Source of the DNA: Pseudomonadota bacterium
Lineage (GTDB): Bacteria; Chloroflexota; UBA6077; JAJPHF01
Length of the DNA: 61,629 bases
NCBI GenBank assembly: GCA_021325365.1
Contig: JAJPHF010000145.1
Location: 1 to 61,629 of the forward strand
Reading direction: 5' to 3'
The position numbers and the translations under genes were made by a program. This document shows, one piece after another, positions 24,622-33,083 of the stretch. Each line of letters begins with the position of its first letter. Within the stretch, counting starts at the first letter, position 1. Below the pieces are notes generated by a model, which did not search any database, was not told the DNA's origin, and was given only the letters and a program-made list of their open reading frames with translations.

Positions 24622-25986
24622 TCAAGACCCCCAGGTCAGTATCAGCCCGATGGCCGCCGCGAACATCGCCAGCGTGGCTAGCCACCCCAGCACGTTGCTC
24701 GCCGCCCCATTCACCCGCTCGCCCATGATCGCGCGGTTGTTCGCCACGAGCATGATCAGCACCAGCAGCGGCGGCGCCAGCACGCCGTTCAGCACCGCCG
24801 TCCAGAACAGCGCGTCGATCGGATTGATGCCCACGAAATTGATCAGCATCCCCACCAGCGTCGAGCCCGCGATCACCGCGTAGAACTCTTTCGCCCGCGC
24901 CGGCTTCCGGTCCAGCCCGTACTGCCAGCCCAGGGTCTCCGCCGTGGCGTACGCCGCGGACCCGGTGAGAATCGGCACCGCCAGAAAGCCCGCGCCGATG
25001 AGGCCGACTGCCAGCAGGATGCCGGCCGCGTCGCCCGCCAGCGGGCGCAGCGCCTGCGCCGCGTCGGTGGCGGACTTCACGTCGGTCTGGCCGGCTTTGA
25101 ACAGCGTGGCGGCGGTCGCGAGGATGATGAAGTACATGACCCCGTTCGACAGCAGCATGCCGCTCTGCACGTCCCAGGTCGCGTACGTCAGCTCCGCATC
25201 GGTGCAGCCCCGGCGCTGCCGTAACCGCGTCCGCCCCATGCTGACCTCTTCCTCAACCTCTTGACTCGCCTGCCAGAAGAACAAATAGGGCGAGATCGTC
25301 GTGCCCAGGATCGCCACTAAGGTCGAGAGGAACGTGGTGTCCAACCGAATGCTGGGAATGAACGTTCCCCGCAGCACTTCCCCCCAGTCGGGCTTCGCAA
25401 AGAACGCGGCCGCGATGTACGCGAACAGCGCCAGCGTCAGCCACTTGAAGATGCGAGCGATCTGCTCGTACGAGCCCCAGATTTGCATCGCCAGAATCGC
25501 CAAGGCTATCGGCACGATCATCCAGGTAATCGGAATCGGCACGATCACGTTGATAGCGGCCGCGATGGCGCCGATGTCCGCCCCCGCGTTGATCGTATTC
25601 GCCACCACCAGCGCCAGCACCGCGGGGTAGACCACCCAGCGGGGGAACGCCTGGCGCAGCACGCTCCCCAGGCCCATGCCGCTGGCCATCCCCACCTTGG
25701 CGCAGATGAGCTGGACCGCCGTCATCAGGGGGAACGTCACCAGCGCCGTCCACAGCGTGGCGAACCCCAGCGACGCGCCGGCGACCGCGTATGTGCCAAT
25801 GCCGGACGGATCGTCGTCGGAAGCCCCGGTGATCAGACCGGGCCCCAGGATCTTGAAGAAGCGCTTGAGCGGGTTCGCCTCCTGCTCAACCGCCATTTCC
25901 AGGCTAGCGGTCCCGCTCGCGGGGGGCGAGTAGGGGATCGTGCGGTCGGAGGAATCGGGTTCCATGTTCGTTGGCTGTGCGGCCAT
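24622..25986 (-). CDS. Nramp-like divalent metal transporter with non-canonical metal motifs
   Basis: 454 residues from ATG 25984-25986 with AGGAG six bases upstream. About eleven hydrophobic segments follow a 40-residue polar N-terminus. It belongs to the Nramp/LeuT-fold family, but the two metal-binding unwound helices differ from MntH. TM1 has DDDPSGIGTY (57-66) instead of DPGN, and TM6 has ISPYLFFWQ (231-239) instead of the A-M-P-H motif, so the metal-selecting methionine is absent. Nramp-related proteins without that methionine can carry Mg2+ or other hard ions. It is divergent from a GDT1-type gene across a 196-base gap. Confidence 0.85.
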   Translation of the reverse strand: MAAQPTNMEPDSSDRTIPYSPPASGTASLEMAVEQEANPLKRFFKILGPGLITGASDDDPSGIGTYAVAGASLGFATLWTALVTFPLMTAVQLICAKVGMASGMGLGSVLRQAFPRWVVYPAVLALVVANTINAGADIGAIAAAINVIVPIPITWMIVPIALAILAMQIWGSYEQIARIFKWLTLALFAYIAAAFFAKPDWGEVLRGTFIPSIRLDTTFLSTLVAILGTTISPYLFFWQASQEVEEEVSMGRTRLRQRRGCTDAELTYATWDVQSGMLLSNGVMYFIILATAATLFKAGQTDVKSATDAAQALRPLAGDAAGILLAVGLIGAGFLAVPILTGSAAYATAETLGWQYGLDRKPARAKEFYAVIAGSTLVGMLINFVGINPIDALFWTAVLNGVLAPPLLVLIMLVANNRAIMGERVNGAASNVLGWLATLAMFAAAIGLILTWGS

Positions 25987-26108
25987 CACATGCTCCTAAC
26001 CCCTATAAGCAGCAATCCTTAGAAGCAGGCGGCGCTCGTCGCTCCCCTAAGGGCAATCCCCGTGCCATGTCGTGTTACCGCTACGCGCCCGCCCGGATAC
26101 AGTCCGCG

Positions 26109-26148
26109 TGGTACAATTCAGGAGCCGTGCCCCGACGGGATACGGCTC
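26109..26148 (+). promoter_or_regulatory. Extended -10 promoter and 5' leader hairpin of the GDT1-like gene
   Basis: TGGTACAAT (26109-26117) is an extended -10 box without a clear -35. The transcript would begin near 26124, almost exactly at a hairpin (GAGCCGT 26122-26128, ACGGCTC 26142-26148, with a nested CCC/GGG). The leader is about 60 bases long. It does not show the conserved loops of the yybP-ykoY manganese riboswitch. Confidence 0.5.
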
Positions 26149-26182
26149 TTCTCCTCCATCCGCTCCAGCCCGAAAGCAGGTC

Positions 26183-26779
26183 ATGTTCGACATCTCGCTG
26201 CAGACCGTTGCGTGGGTGTTCGGCGTCATCTTCCTGGCCGAGCTGCCGGATAAGACCGCCCTCGCGTCGCTCGTCTTGGCCACCAAGTACCGGGCCCGGG
26301 CCGTGATTCTCGGTGCCTGGCTGGCGTTCCTCGTGCAGACTGCGGTCGCCGTGGTAGCGGGCAGCCTGCTCCAGCTCCTGCCCGCCAAGCCCGTCCACAT
26401 TGCCGCGGGGCTGGGGTTCCTGGTCTTTGCCGTGCTCGCCTTTCGGCGGAAGGAAGCGGAGGAGCTGGTCAAGGAAGAGGCGGTCGTCGAGGCCGAGCAG
26501 AAGCGCCACGTGCCGGCGTGGCTGGCCAGCTTCGTCGTCGTCTTTGCCGCCGAGTGGGGCGACCTCACCCAGCTCGCCACCGCCGCCCTGGTCGCGCGCA
26601 CCGGCGAAACGGCCGCCGTGGCGATCGGGGCGACCGCCGCGCTGTGGACCGTCACCGTGCTGGCCGCGGTCGCCGGCTCGCAGATGAGCCGGTTCCTCAC
26701 CCCGGCCGTGCTCAACGTCGCCAGCGGCATCCTCTTCGCGATCATCGGCATTATTGTGATCGCTTCGGCCCTCGCCTAG
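26183..26779 (+). CDS. GDT1/TMEM165 (UPF0016) family cation transporter
   Basis: 198 residues from ATG 26183. Two homologous halves of three hydrophobic helices each are separated by a charged loop (about 88-110). The family motif ExGD[KR][TS] appears as ELPDKT (20-25) and EWGDLT (124-129); the first copy has Pro instead of Gly. Relatives export Mn2+ or exchange Ca2+/Mn2+ for H+ across the cytoplasmic or Golgi membrane. The position opposite an Nramp-like importer suggests paired import and export of one divalent metal. Confidence 0.87.
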   Translation: MFDISLQTVAWVFGVIFLAELPDKTALASLVLATKYRARAVILGAWLAFLVQTAVAVVAGSLLQLLPAKPVHIAAGLGFLVFAVLAFRRKEAEELVKEEAVVEAEQKRHVPAWLASFVVVFAAEWGDLTQLATAALVARTGETAAVAIGATAALWTVTVLAAVAGSQMSRFLTPAVLNVASGILFAIIGIIVIASALA

Positions 26780-26989
26780 CGCCGCTTACGCGCGCGGTGA
26801 GCAGCCCGCGCCGCGCAGGTGCGGGCTTCATGCCCGCGCGCGCCTCCCGCGCCGTGCCCTCCGTGGCGGAAGAAACCGCCGCTTCCGCCGCGGTGCGCCA
26901 CGGTCGACTCGGGGTACGATGATGAGGTCCGTTCTAGCGGCTGCAGGGTAGGGTACCCCGTGCACTGCAATCCTCAGGGCACGGCGCCC

Positions 26990-28102
26990 TCAGTCCTCGA
27001 CCAGCGCGCCGTAGCGCTCCTCGATCCGGCGCACCTTGAACAGGACGATCGCGACGATCCAGGTCACGAGGAAGATCGCGACGATCCCGTAGCCCAGCGT
27101 CTCGAAGTCGAGGCTATTCAGCCAGTCGAAGAAGGGGCTCTCCCATTGGAGCTGGCTGCTGACCACCTGTAGGTACTCGATGGTGCCCACGGCCAACGCC
27201 ACAAACACCGAGAGCCCGGTCGTCGTCATGTTGTAGTACACCTTCCGCAGCGGGCTCGTGAAGGCCCAGCGGTAAGCCTTGGACATGAACACGCCGTCGG
27301 TGGTGTCCATCAGCGACATGCCTGCGGCAAACAGGAGCGGCAGCGCCAGAATCCCGAGCACGGGCAGTTGGATGCCGCCACTGCCGGTCGCCGTGGCCGC
27401 CGCCCCCGCGGTGATCGCCAACAGGCCCACTTCCGTCGCGGTGTCGAAGCCGAGACCAAAGAGCACCCCGATCGGGTAAAGCTGCCAGCTCTCGCCGATG
27501 TACCGCCGATAGCGCCCGCCGAACAGCCGGTTCATGAACCCCCGCTGCAGGAGCAGCTCTTCCAGACGCTCACGGTCGTAGGTGCCCCGCTTCATCGCCT
27601 GGTACACGCGCACCACCTGGATGAAGATCAGCAGGTTGAGGATGCCCACGATCCACAGAAAGGTGCCCGAAACCGAGGCGCCGATGACGCCGCCGAGGGT
27701 ATGCCAGGACTCCAGGTTCTCCTGGACCGCGCGGGCGGCCACGGCGAGTCCCACGGCCAGCAAGAACACGACGGTGGAGTGACCCAGCGAGAAGAAGAAG
27801 CCCACGCCGAGCGGGTGCTTGCCGCGCTGGATCAGGAAGCGGGTGCTGTCGTCAATGGCCGAGATATGGTCGGCGTCGAAGGCATGGCGCAGGCCGAAGG
27901 TATAGGCTAGGATGCCCGCGCCCGCGTAGGCGGCGCCGAAGCGATTCGCGTAGGCGAGAAAGAAGCCCCAGCCCAGGAGGTGCAGGAGCGCGACGAAGCC
28001 GTAGCAGCCGGCGAGCCGGGCAAGCTCCGGCCCGGTGAAGCGGAGAGAGCCGTGCGCTGGGGAGGGAGCAGACGATAGGGCTTGCGCGCGGGTGGACTCC
28101 AT
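26990..28102 (-). CDS. NiCoT-family nickel/cobalt transporter (HoxN/NixA type)
   Basis: 370 residues from ATG 28100-28102, with GGGAGG six bases upstream. The family signatures are LRHAFDADHISAIDD in the second hydrophobic segment (His/Asp metal selectivity motif) and LGFDTATEVGLLA later, plus about eight membrane helices. It takes up Ni2+ and/or Co2+ across the inner membrane. No nickel enzyme lies nearby. A TTGCAG/TATTAC pair (minus strand) upstream could be its promoter; I see no clear NikR palindrome. Together with the Nramp-like and GDT1-like genes it makes a 3.5 kb metal-transport block. Confidence 0.9.
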   Translation of the reverse strand: MESTRAQALSSAPSPAHGSLRFTGPELARLAGCYGFVALLHLLGWGFFLAYANRFGAAYAGAGILAYTFGLRHAFDADHISAIDDSTRFLIQRGKHPLGVGFFFSLGHSTVVFLLAVGLAVAARAVQENLESWHTLGGVIGASVSGTFLWIVGILNLLIFIQVVRVYQAMKRGTYDRERLEELLLQRGFMNRLFGGRYRRYIGESWQLYPIGVLFGLGFDTATEVGLLAITAGAAATATGSGGIQLPVLGILALPLLFAAGMSLMDTTDGVFMSKAYRWAFTSPLRKVYYNMTTTGLSVFVALAVGTIEYLQVVSSQLQWESPFFDWLNSLDFETLGYGIVAIFLVTWIVAIVLFKVRRIEERYGALVED

Positions 28103-28214
28103 CGCATACCTCCCGCGTCCCGTGCAACTCACGATAATTGGTAATACGGCTAGTTGCGAACGGCTGCAACAATTATGCCAGTGGCGCCGCGCGCACCACG
28201 CCACGACCCAGAGC

Positions 28215-28249
28215 AAAAAGATACGGGCTCAGCAGAGAGCTGAGTCCGT
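28215..28249 (-). terminator. Intrinsic terminator downstream of tRNA-Leu
   Basis: Minus-strand hairpin with 11-base arms (ACGGACTCAGC / GCTGAGCCCGT, one G-T pair) and a five-base loop, followed by a T run (plus-strand AAAAAG at 28215-28220). It would end transcripts coming from the tRNA before the nickel transporter gene. Confidence 0.75.
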
Positions 28250-28304
28250 TGTGCCGCTCGGGCGATGGCGCCCCCAGCGGCTTCCAGGGCCGCTGAGCCA
28301 AGAG

Positions 28305-28523
28305 GTAGGGCGGGGGCTCGTCCCCCGCCGCCCGGGCCTCCGCCAAGCGGCAGGGCGGGGACTCGTTCCCCGCCGCCCGGGCCGGGCAGGGGGGCTGCCC
28401 TCAATCCGGGCAAGGGAGCGGTAGGGCGGGGCTCATTACTCCCCCTCGCTGCTCTCGGAGCCATGCGCTGCCCTCAATCCTGGCAAGGGAGCGGTAGGGC
28501 GGGGGCTCGTCCCCCGCCGCCCG
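28305..28523. repeat. GTAGGGCGGGGGCTCGTCCCC repeat family, four units
   Basis: Four units of GTAGGGCGGGG-CTCGT-CCCCGCCGCCCGG type at about 28305-28335, 28349-28380, 28421-28444 and 28493-28523. Another unit lies at 21719-21748. They occupy most of the interval between the nickel transporter and the tRNA, which otherwise holds no gene. Confidence 0.75.
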
Positions 28524-28581
28524 GCCGGCGCCGCTCAGGTCAATGCTTGCGGAAACCCCTGCCGCGTGCCCGAGAACGGAG

Positions 28582-28663
28582 TGCCGAGGGCGGGACTCGA
28601 ACCCGCACGGGTTACCCCACACGCTCCTAAGGCGTGCGCGTCTGCCAGTTCCGCCACCCCGGC
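28582..28663 (-). tRNA. tRNA-Leu, anticodon UAG
   Basis: 82 bases including the discriminator A; the CCA end is not encoded. Acceptor GCCGGGG pairs with CCTCGGC with one G-T. Anticodon stem CACGC/GCGTG encloses loop CTTAGGA, giving UAG (plus-strand CTA at 28627-28629), which reads CUA leucine codons. The long variable arm (GGGGTAACCC) is the class II feature of leucine tRNAs. The T loop GTTCGAGTC is standard. It is the only tRNA in the window and sits among repeats. Confidence 0.95.
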
Positions 28664-29752
28664 AACGAGGAAAGCCCCTACATCGTACCCGCTCGCGCGC
28701 CCGCCCGGCAACGCCGAGCGCGCACGCGCGCCATCAAACCGCCTCCCGCACCGGAGCCCCCTACCCCCTCGCCCTCTGGGAGAGGGCTGGGGTGAGGGCG
28801 CGTCTTACTCCCTCGCCCTCTGGGAGATGGCTGGGGTGAGGGCGCGTCTTACTCCCTCGCCCTCTGGGAGAGGGCTGGGGTGAGGGCGTCCCCCCTCGTC
28901 CCTCACCCTCACTCCCCCGGGAGAGGAGCGACGCTCGCAGCATTCCGCGGCGCAGGGAAAGGCCGTCCCCCTCGTCCCTCCCCCTCTCCCCCTGGGAGAG
29001 GGCCGGGGTGAGGGCCGGTTCCTCCCCCTCTCCCCCTGGGAGAGGGCCGGGGTGAGGGCCGGTTCCTCCCCCTCTCCCCCTGGGAGAGGGCCGGGGTGAG
29101 GGCGCGTCCCGGTAAGTGAACCACCGCGCCGGCGCGGGTATCAGTCTGGTCCGAGCCCGCAGTTCCTACTCCCCCATCGTGGAGCGACCGGGGTGGCCCC
29201 AGCCCGGACGCGCGCTCCGCCCCAATCGTCTACCCAGGTAGAGAGGGTGAGCCGGCCAGGTCATCCCGCGTCCTCCCCCGGCGCCAGGGCCGGAGGGCCG
29301 AGTCAATCCTGGGGCAGCCCTCTACGCGGCGCCTCGCCCCATCGGGCCAGCGAGCGGGATGCACCATTCCCCGCCGCGCCGCGGGAACCGGGCGCCACCG
29401 GCCCCACCCTTGCCCCACGCTAGCCCGCGCGCGCCGAGGCAGAGCAGGGTAAGGGCGGCCACGCCGGTGCATACTCAGCGCCCCGGAGGGTCTCCGCGCC
29501 CAGGCTGACCGCAACACGAACCGGCGCTGCCCGGCCCCCGCGTCCACCGCGACGCGCGCCCGGAGCCGCCCCGCTACGCGTCCGTCCAGCGCCCAAATAG
29601 TTGCCATAACGGCGAGCATCGTTTGACCGTTCCTCGGGTTCTCGCGCCGGCCGCGCGGCCCGGCCACCATCACGAGGAGGAAGGAGCGCCGCTTGCTAGT
29701 CTGCCGATTCGCACTCCCGGCGCCCGCGCGCACCGCGGCGTTGCCGCTCCGC
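28664..29752. other. 1.1 kb gene-free interval after the tRNA
   Basis: The first part is the palindromic repeat array (28761-29102). From 29103 to 29752 I find only GC-rich sequence. The open frames there are Arg/Pro/Ala-rich with no motif or ribosome site, so I call no gene. Confidence 0.7.
28761..29102 (+). repeat. Tandem array of GGGAGAGGG palindromic repeats
   Basis: About seven copies, period 42-48 bases, mostly CTCTCCCCCTGGGAGAGGGC with GGGGTGAGGGC tails. One unit carries the GAGCGACGCTCGCAGCATTC insert also present in the array at 17924-18167. It is the largest array of this family in the window. Confidence 0.9.
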
Positions 29753-31171
29753 CTACCGCGCCCGCGCCGGCTCGCCCTGCCGCGCCAGGAAGTCCTCCAG
29801 CCGCACCTGGCCGAAGCCCTCCGCCCGCGCCCGGTCGAACAGCGCCCGCTCCTCGGGATGGAACGTCGACGGCTTCGTCGCGTCGATCCCGAGCTTGCCC
29901 CCCAGCCGCTGCCAGCGCCCGCCCGGCCCCGCGATCTCCCGCGCCGCGATGTCCATCGGGTGGATGCGCGTGTCGTCGATGCGGAACGTGTCCCGCTGCG
30001 GGTCGCACCGCGTCGCCACCGCCCACCACACGTCCTCGGCGCTGAAGATGTCCACGTCGCGGTCCACCGCCACCGCGATCTTCGGATGCAGGTACGGACT
30101 GCTCAGCGCCGCCATCAGCGCGTCCTTCACCTGCCCGTCGAAGTGCGCCGTCAGCTGCAGGATCGCCAGCCACTCGCCGCCCCACGGCGGACAGTACACG
30201 TCGTGCAGGTCGATCCCGCCGCCCACGTCGCGGATCCGCTGGTACAGCCCCGCCTCCATCGGCAGGCACACCAGCCGCTGGTGCTCCGTGAACACCGTCG
30301 ACTGCACGTGCCGGTAGATCGCGTCGCGCCGCATCGTGATCGCGCGTACCTCGAACACTGGGTTGCGCCCGGTCCCGCTCGAGCTGTAGCCCTGGAACTC
30401 CCCGAACGGCCCCTCCTCCTCGCGTACGCCCGGCAGGATGACCCCCTCCACGACGATCTCGCAGTAGGCCGGCACCTCCATGTCGAGCGTCTCGCAGCGC
30501 ACCAGCGGCACCGGCTCGCCCAGGAAGCTCGCCGCCCAGCCAAACTCGTCCACGCCGTAGCGCCCGCTCCAGTTGCAGGCGATGTCGAACGCCGGGTGGC
30601 AGCCGATCGCCACCGCCATCGGCATCGGCTCGCCGCGCGCCTCCCAGCCCTCGAAGTGCTTGTAGGTGTGTCGCGGCACCATCAGCACGCCGCCGCGCCG
30701 CGGCCCCTTCACCTGCAAGCGCAGCATCGCCATGTTGCGGATGCCCGTCTCCACGTCCTTGGTCACGCACATGCCGCCGCCGATGTAGCGCGGCCGGTCG
30801 CCGCCGTCGCCCACGCTGTGCACGGCGATGGGAAGCTGCGTCAGGTCGGCGTCCTCGCCCAGCAGCTTCACTTCCTTGCACGGCCCGTCGTCCACCACCA
30901 CGACCTCGCCCGGCGCCGCCGACAGCAGGTCCGCCAGGTGCGGCACGACCCGCTCCGGCGTCGTGCCGAGCGCGATGGCCGTCGCCCAGCGCGGCTTCGT
31001 CAGCAGGTCCACGATCCGCCAGCCCGGGTAGCCGCGCACGTTCTCGAACATGATCGGCCCGGGCGCCTGGTTCACCAGCTCGCCCAGCTGGGTCAGCGGA
31101 TCGACCTCGCGGCGCACGCGCAGCAGGCGGTCGCCAACCTCGTCCAGAAAGCTTCGCAGGTCCTTCGGCAT
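29753..31171 (-). CDS. UbiD-family prenyl-FMN-dependent (de)carboxylase
   Basis: 472 residues from ATG 31169-31171, preceded by GGAGG. UbiD features are clear: N-terminal MPKDLRSFLDEVGDRLLRV, the RNMAMLRLQ segment around 145-153 with the conserved arginine, and EEEGPFGEFQGY (251-262) with the glutamates of the E-R-E catalytic set. Such enzymes remove or add a carboxyl group on aromatic or unsaturated acids using prenylated FMN. No UbiX gene is visible in the window, so the cofactor must come from elsewhere. It fits the aromatic-acid theme of the region. The substrate is unknown. Confidence 0.9.
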   Translation of the reverse strand: MPKDLRSFLDEVGDRLLRVRREVDPLTQLGELVNQAPGPIMFENVRGYPGWRIVDLLTKPRWATAIALGTTPERVVPHLADLLSAAPGEVVVVDDGPCKEVKLLGEDADLTQLPIAVHSVGDGGDRPRYIGGGMCVTKDVETGIRNMAMLRLQVKGPRRGGVLMVPRHTYKHFEGWEARGEPMPMAVAIGCHPAFDIACNWSGRYGVDEFGWAASFLGEPVPLVRCETLDMEVPAYCEIVVEGVILPGVREEEGPFGEFQGYSSSGTGRNPVFEVRAITMRRDAIYRHVQSTVFTEHQRLVCLPMEAGLYQRIRDVGGGIDLHDVYCPPWGGEWLAILQLTAHFDGQVKDALMAALSSPYLHPKIAVAVDRDVDIFSAEDVWWAVATRCDPQRDTFRIDDTRIHPMDIAAREIAGPGGRWQRLGGKLGIDATKPSTFHPEERALFDRARAEGFGQVRLEDFLARQGEPARAR

Positions 31172-31269
31172 CGCTGGCCTCCACGGGCTGGCGCTCCCGC
31201 CGCCCGGTCGCGCTCGGGACTTCCCCGCATTGTACCGGCTCTACCCGCGCCACGCGGGACAAACTCCCT

Positions 31270-31324
31270 GGAGCGGATTGTCTGGCAGCATTGGCTTAGC
31301 CAATGCTGCCAGACAATCCGCTCC
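31270..31324. terminator. Long perfect hairpin between nitroreductase and UbiD genes
   Basis: 25-base perfect arms (31270-31294 and 31300-31324) around CTTAG; counted differently, 27-base arms around one base. It begins six bases after the nitroreductase stop. A TTTT run follows on the plus strand only, where no gene ends, so on the minus strand it would act without a U-tract. Confidence 0.65.
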
Positions 31325-31330
31325 TTTTGC

Positions 31331-31972
31331 CTAATCCCAGTGCACCACCAGCTCGCCCAGGCCGAGGCGCTCGCGGGCGGGCGGTGGCGCGGCGGGGTAG
31401 CCGAGAGTCAGCAGCGCCTGCGGCTGGAGCCGTGGGTCGAGGCCCAGGCAGGCGATGATCGTCTCGGGGCAGAACAGCGGTGCGCACACCCAGCACGACG
31501 CCAGCCCTCGCGCGTGCGCCGCCAGCATGACGTTCTGCAGCGCCGCCCCCACGCTCTGCGCCGCCATCAGCCGCTCGGCCTCCTGGCGCCGCGCGTCGGG
31601 GTAGCGGTCCAGGCGCTCGTCGGTCGTGCATAGGATGACGACGACCGGTGCCCCCTCCAGCCGCGCCCGCGAGCGCCCGAGCACGGCCGCGATGCGCGCC
31701 TCGGGCACGCCGTCCGCGGTCAGGTCCGCGCGCCAGGCAGCCGCCATCGCCGCGGCCAGCCTCGCTCGCGCCGCCGGCTGCGTCAGCACCGCCGCGCGCC
31801 ACAGGGCGCTGTGATGCGGCGATGGCGCGTAGGCCGCGGCGGCCAGCGTCTCCTCGATCAGCGCCCGCGGTACCGGATCGGGTCGGTACGCGCGGATCGA
31901 GCGCCGGCCGCGCAGCACCTGCTCGAAGGCCTCCAGCCGGGCGTCCCGGTCGGCGGCGGGCTGCTGCGGCAC
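31331..31972 (-). CDS. Nitroreductase-family FMN oxidoreductase
   Basis: 213 residues from GTG 31970-31972, with AAGGAG about ten bases upstream. It carries the family's RRSIRAYRPDPVPRALIEE (FMN-phosphate arginines) near the N-terminus, 'SVGAALQNVMLAAHARGLAS' in the middle and a C-terminal 'LLTLGYPA' with Pro/Arg-rich tail. The pattern resembles the FbiB C-terminal and related flavoenzymes that reduce dehydro-F420 or nitro groups. NAD(P)H-dependent reduction is expected. No F420 genes are adjacent. Confidence 0.84.
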   Translation of the reverse strand: MPQQPAADRDARLEAFEQVLRGRRSIRAYRPDPVPRALIEETLAAAAYAPSPHHSALWRAAVLTQPAARARLAAAMAAAWRADLTADGVPEARIAAVLGRSRARLEGAPVVVILCTTDERLDRYPDARRQEAERLMAAQSVGAALQNVMLAAHARGLASCWVCAPLFCPETIIACLGLDPRLQPQALLTLGYPAAPPPARERLGLGELVVHWD

Positions 31973-32129
31973 GGGTCGTGCTCTCCTTGTCCGGCATGTG
32001 ACGCGGCTGAGATCCCGGCGCCCGCGTGACTCTAGCACCGGGCGCGGCGGCAAGCCAACGCCGCGCCCGCCGGAGGTTGGCAGGCGGCCATTACGGTAAA
32101 CTAAAGAGCGTGGTCCGCGCCCTCCCGCG

Positions 32130-32978
32130 CTACGGCAGCCGGTCGGGCTCGCTCAGCGCCCGCGGCGCGGCGCATTCGCCGGCGGCGTGCTCGTGCAGCT
32201 CCGGCGTGATCGGCGCGGGGGCGCGGCGGCGGTAGTAGAGCAGCGTCAGCAGCGCCCCCACCTGCGACAACACGATGGCGGCGAGCGTGGTGGGAAAGAC
32301 CCCGCTCGTCCCGTGCTCGGGGAGGTTCGTGCTGAGCAGCGCTATGGCCACGGTGACGGGGATCGCGTACAACAGCACGCCCATCAGCAAGCGACGGCGG
32401 CCGCCGCTTGCGCGCACCACCGTATGCCCCTCCCGCTCGAGGGGCACGCCCAGGAAGCGCGCCAGCAGCCGGCCGGTCGCTTCCAGCGCGCTGGCGCTCC
32501 CGCTCTCCGCCAGCACGTAGGCCCCGTCGGGCACGGCGAGACAGAGCTGGTAGCTGCGGCCGGCGTCGAGCGGGCCGGAGGGCGGGGCGGCCAGCAGGAA
32601 CACCGCCCCCACTTGTTCGAGAGGATAGACATGCTCCCAATCGCTAAGATAGCGACGCTCTTTCAGTCGCAATTCGCTGCGCTCGCAGTCCACCGTGCAG
32701 GTCGCGCGCAGGCGCAGCCCGCTCACCACCAGGAACAGCGCGATGGGGGAGACCAGCGCGGCGAACAGGCCCGCTTCCAGTGCGGCGCGCGCCGGCGCGG
32801 CCAGGAGCGCGCCGAAGATGCCGAGCAGCGCGGCCGTGCCAAGGACGAGGTAGAGCAGCGCCGGATCGGGACGACTGCGCAAGACGAGCTGCGTGGGCGC
32901 GACGTCCACGTTCAGCTTGAGCCCCGACTTGGGGGCGCCCAGCAGGTCCACCGAGGCAGTCTCCCGCCGCGCGGCCAT
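32130..32978 (-). CDS. Membrane protein of unknown function
   Basis: 282 residues from ATG 32976-32978; a GTG at 32996 with GGAG close by is an alternative. Two hydrophobic hairpins are visible: LLYLVLGTAALLGIFGALLA with ALFLVV-type second helix near residues 45-95, and a second pair near 200-260 (LLMGVLLYAIPVTVAIALLS). The segment between them (about 95-190) is soluble and reads like a small PH/DUF-type domain with CTVDCERSELRLKERRY. The C-terminal tail is polar. No family is recognised. It is divergent from a substrate-binding lipoprotein gene. Confidence 0.65.
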   Translation of the reverse strand: MAARRETASVDLLGAPKSGLKLNVDVAPTQLVLRSRPDPALLYLVLGTAALLGIFGALLAAPARAALEAGLFAALVSPIALFLVVSGLRLRATCTVDCERSELRLKERRYLSDWEHVYPLEQVGAVFLLAAPPSGPLDAGRSYQLCLAVPDGAYVLAESGSASALEATGRLLARFLGVPLEREGHTVVRASGGRRRLLMGVLLYAIPVTVAIALLSTNLPEHGTSGVFPTTLAAIVLSQVGALLTLLYYRRRAPAPITPELHEHAAGECAAPRALSEPDRLP

Positions 32979-33083
32979 GGGTGCCGCCGGGGCCACGCGC
33001 TCCGCCGCGCCACGCTGCCCGACGCGGCCCAGCCGCCTGCCGCAGCGCGACAGTGGGCTCCTAGCATCTTAGCGGCGGGCCGA

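Noticed and set aside
25987..26182. A yybP-ykoY manganese riboswitch between the two metal transporter genes
   Set aside because: The conserved loop sequences of that riboswitch are not present. Only a simple hairpin is seen.
28761..29102. CRISPR array
   Set aside because: Repeats are contiguous 42-48-base units without unique spacers, each itself a palindrome with tail, and no cas genes are nearby.
29230..29733. A 167-codon minus-strand frame in the gene-free interval after the tRNA
   Set aside because: Arg/Pro-rich composition, no ribosome site, no motif. It looks like the usual open frame of very GC-rich non-coding DNA.
32187..33083. A long plus-strand frame joined upstream of the binding lipoprotein
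   Set aside because: It is antisense to the membrane protein gene, and its composition (Arg/Gln/His-rich) is that of a shadow. Only the part from about 33084 encodes a binding protein.
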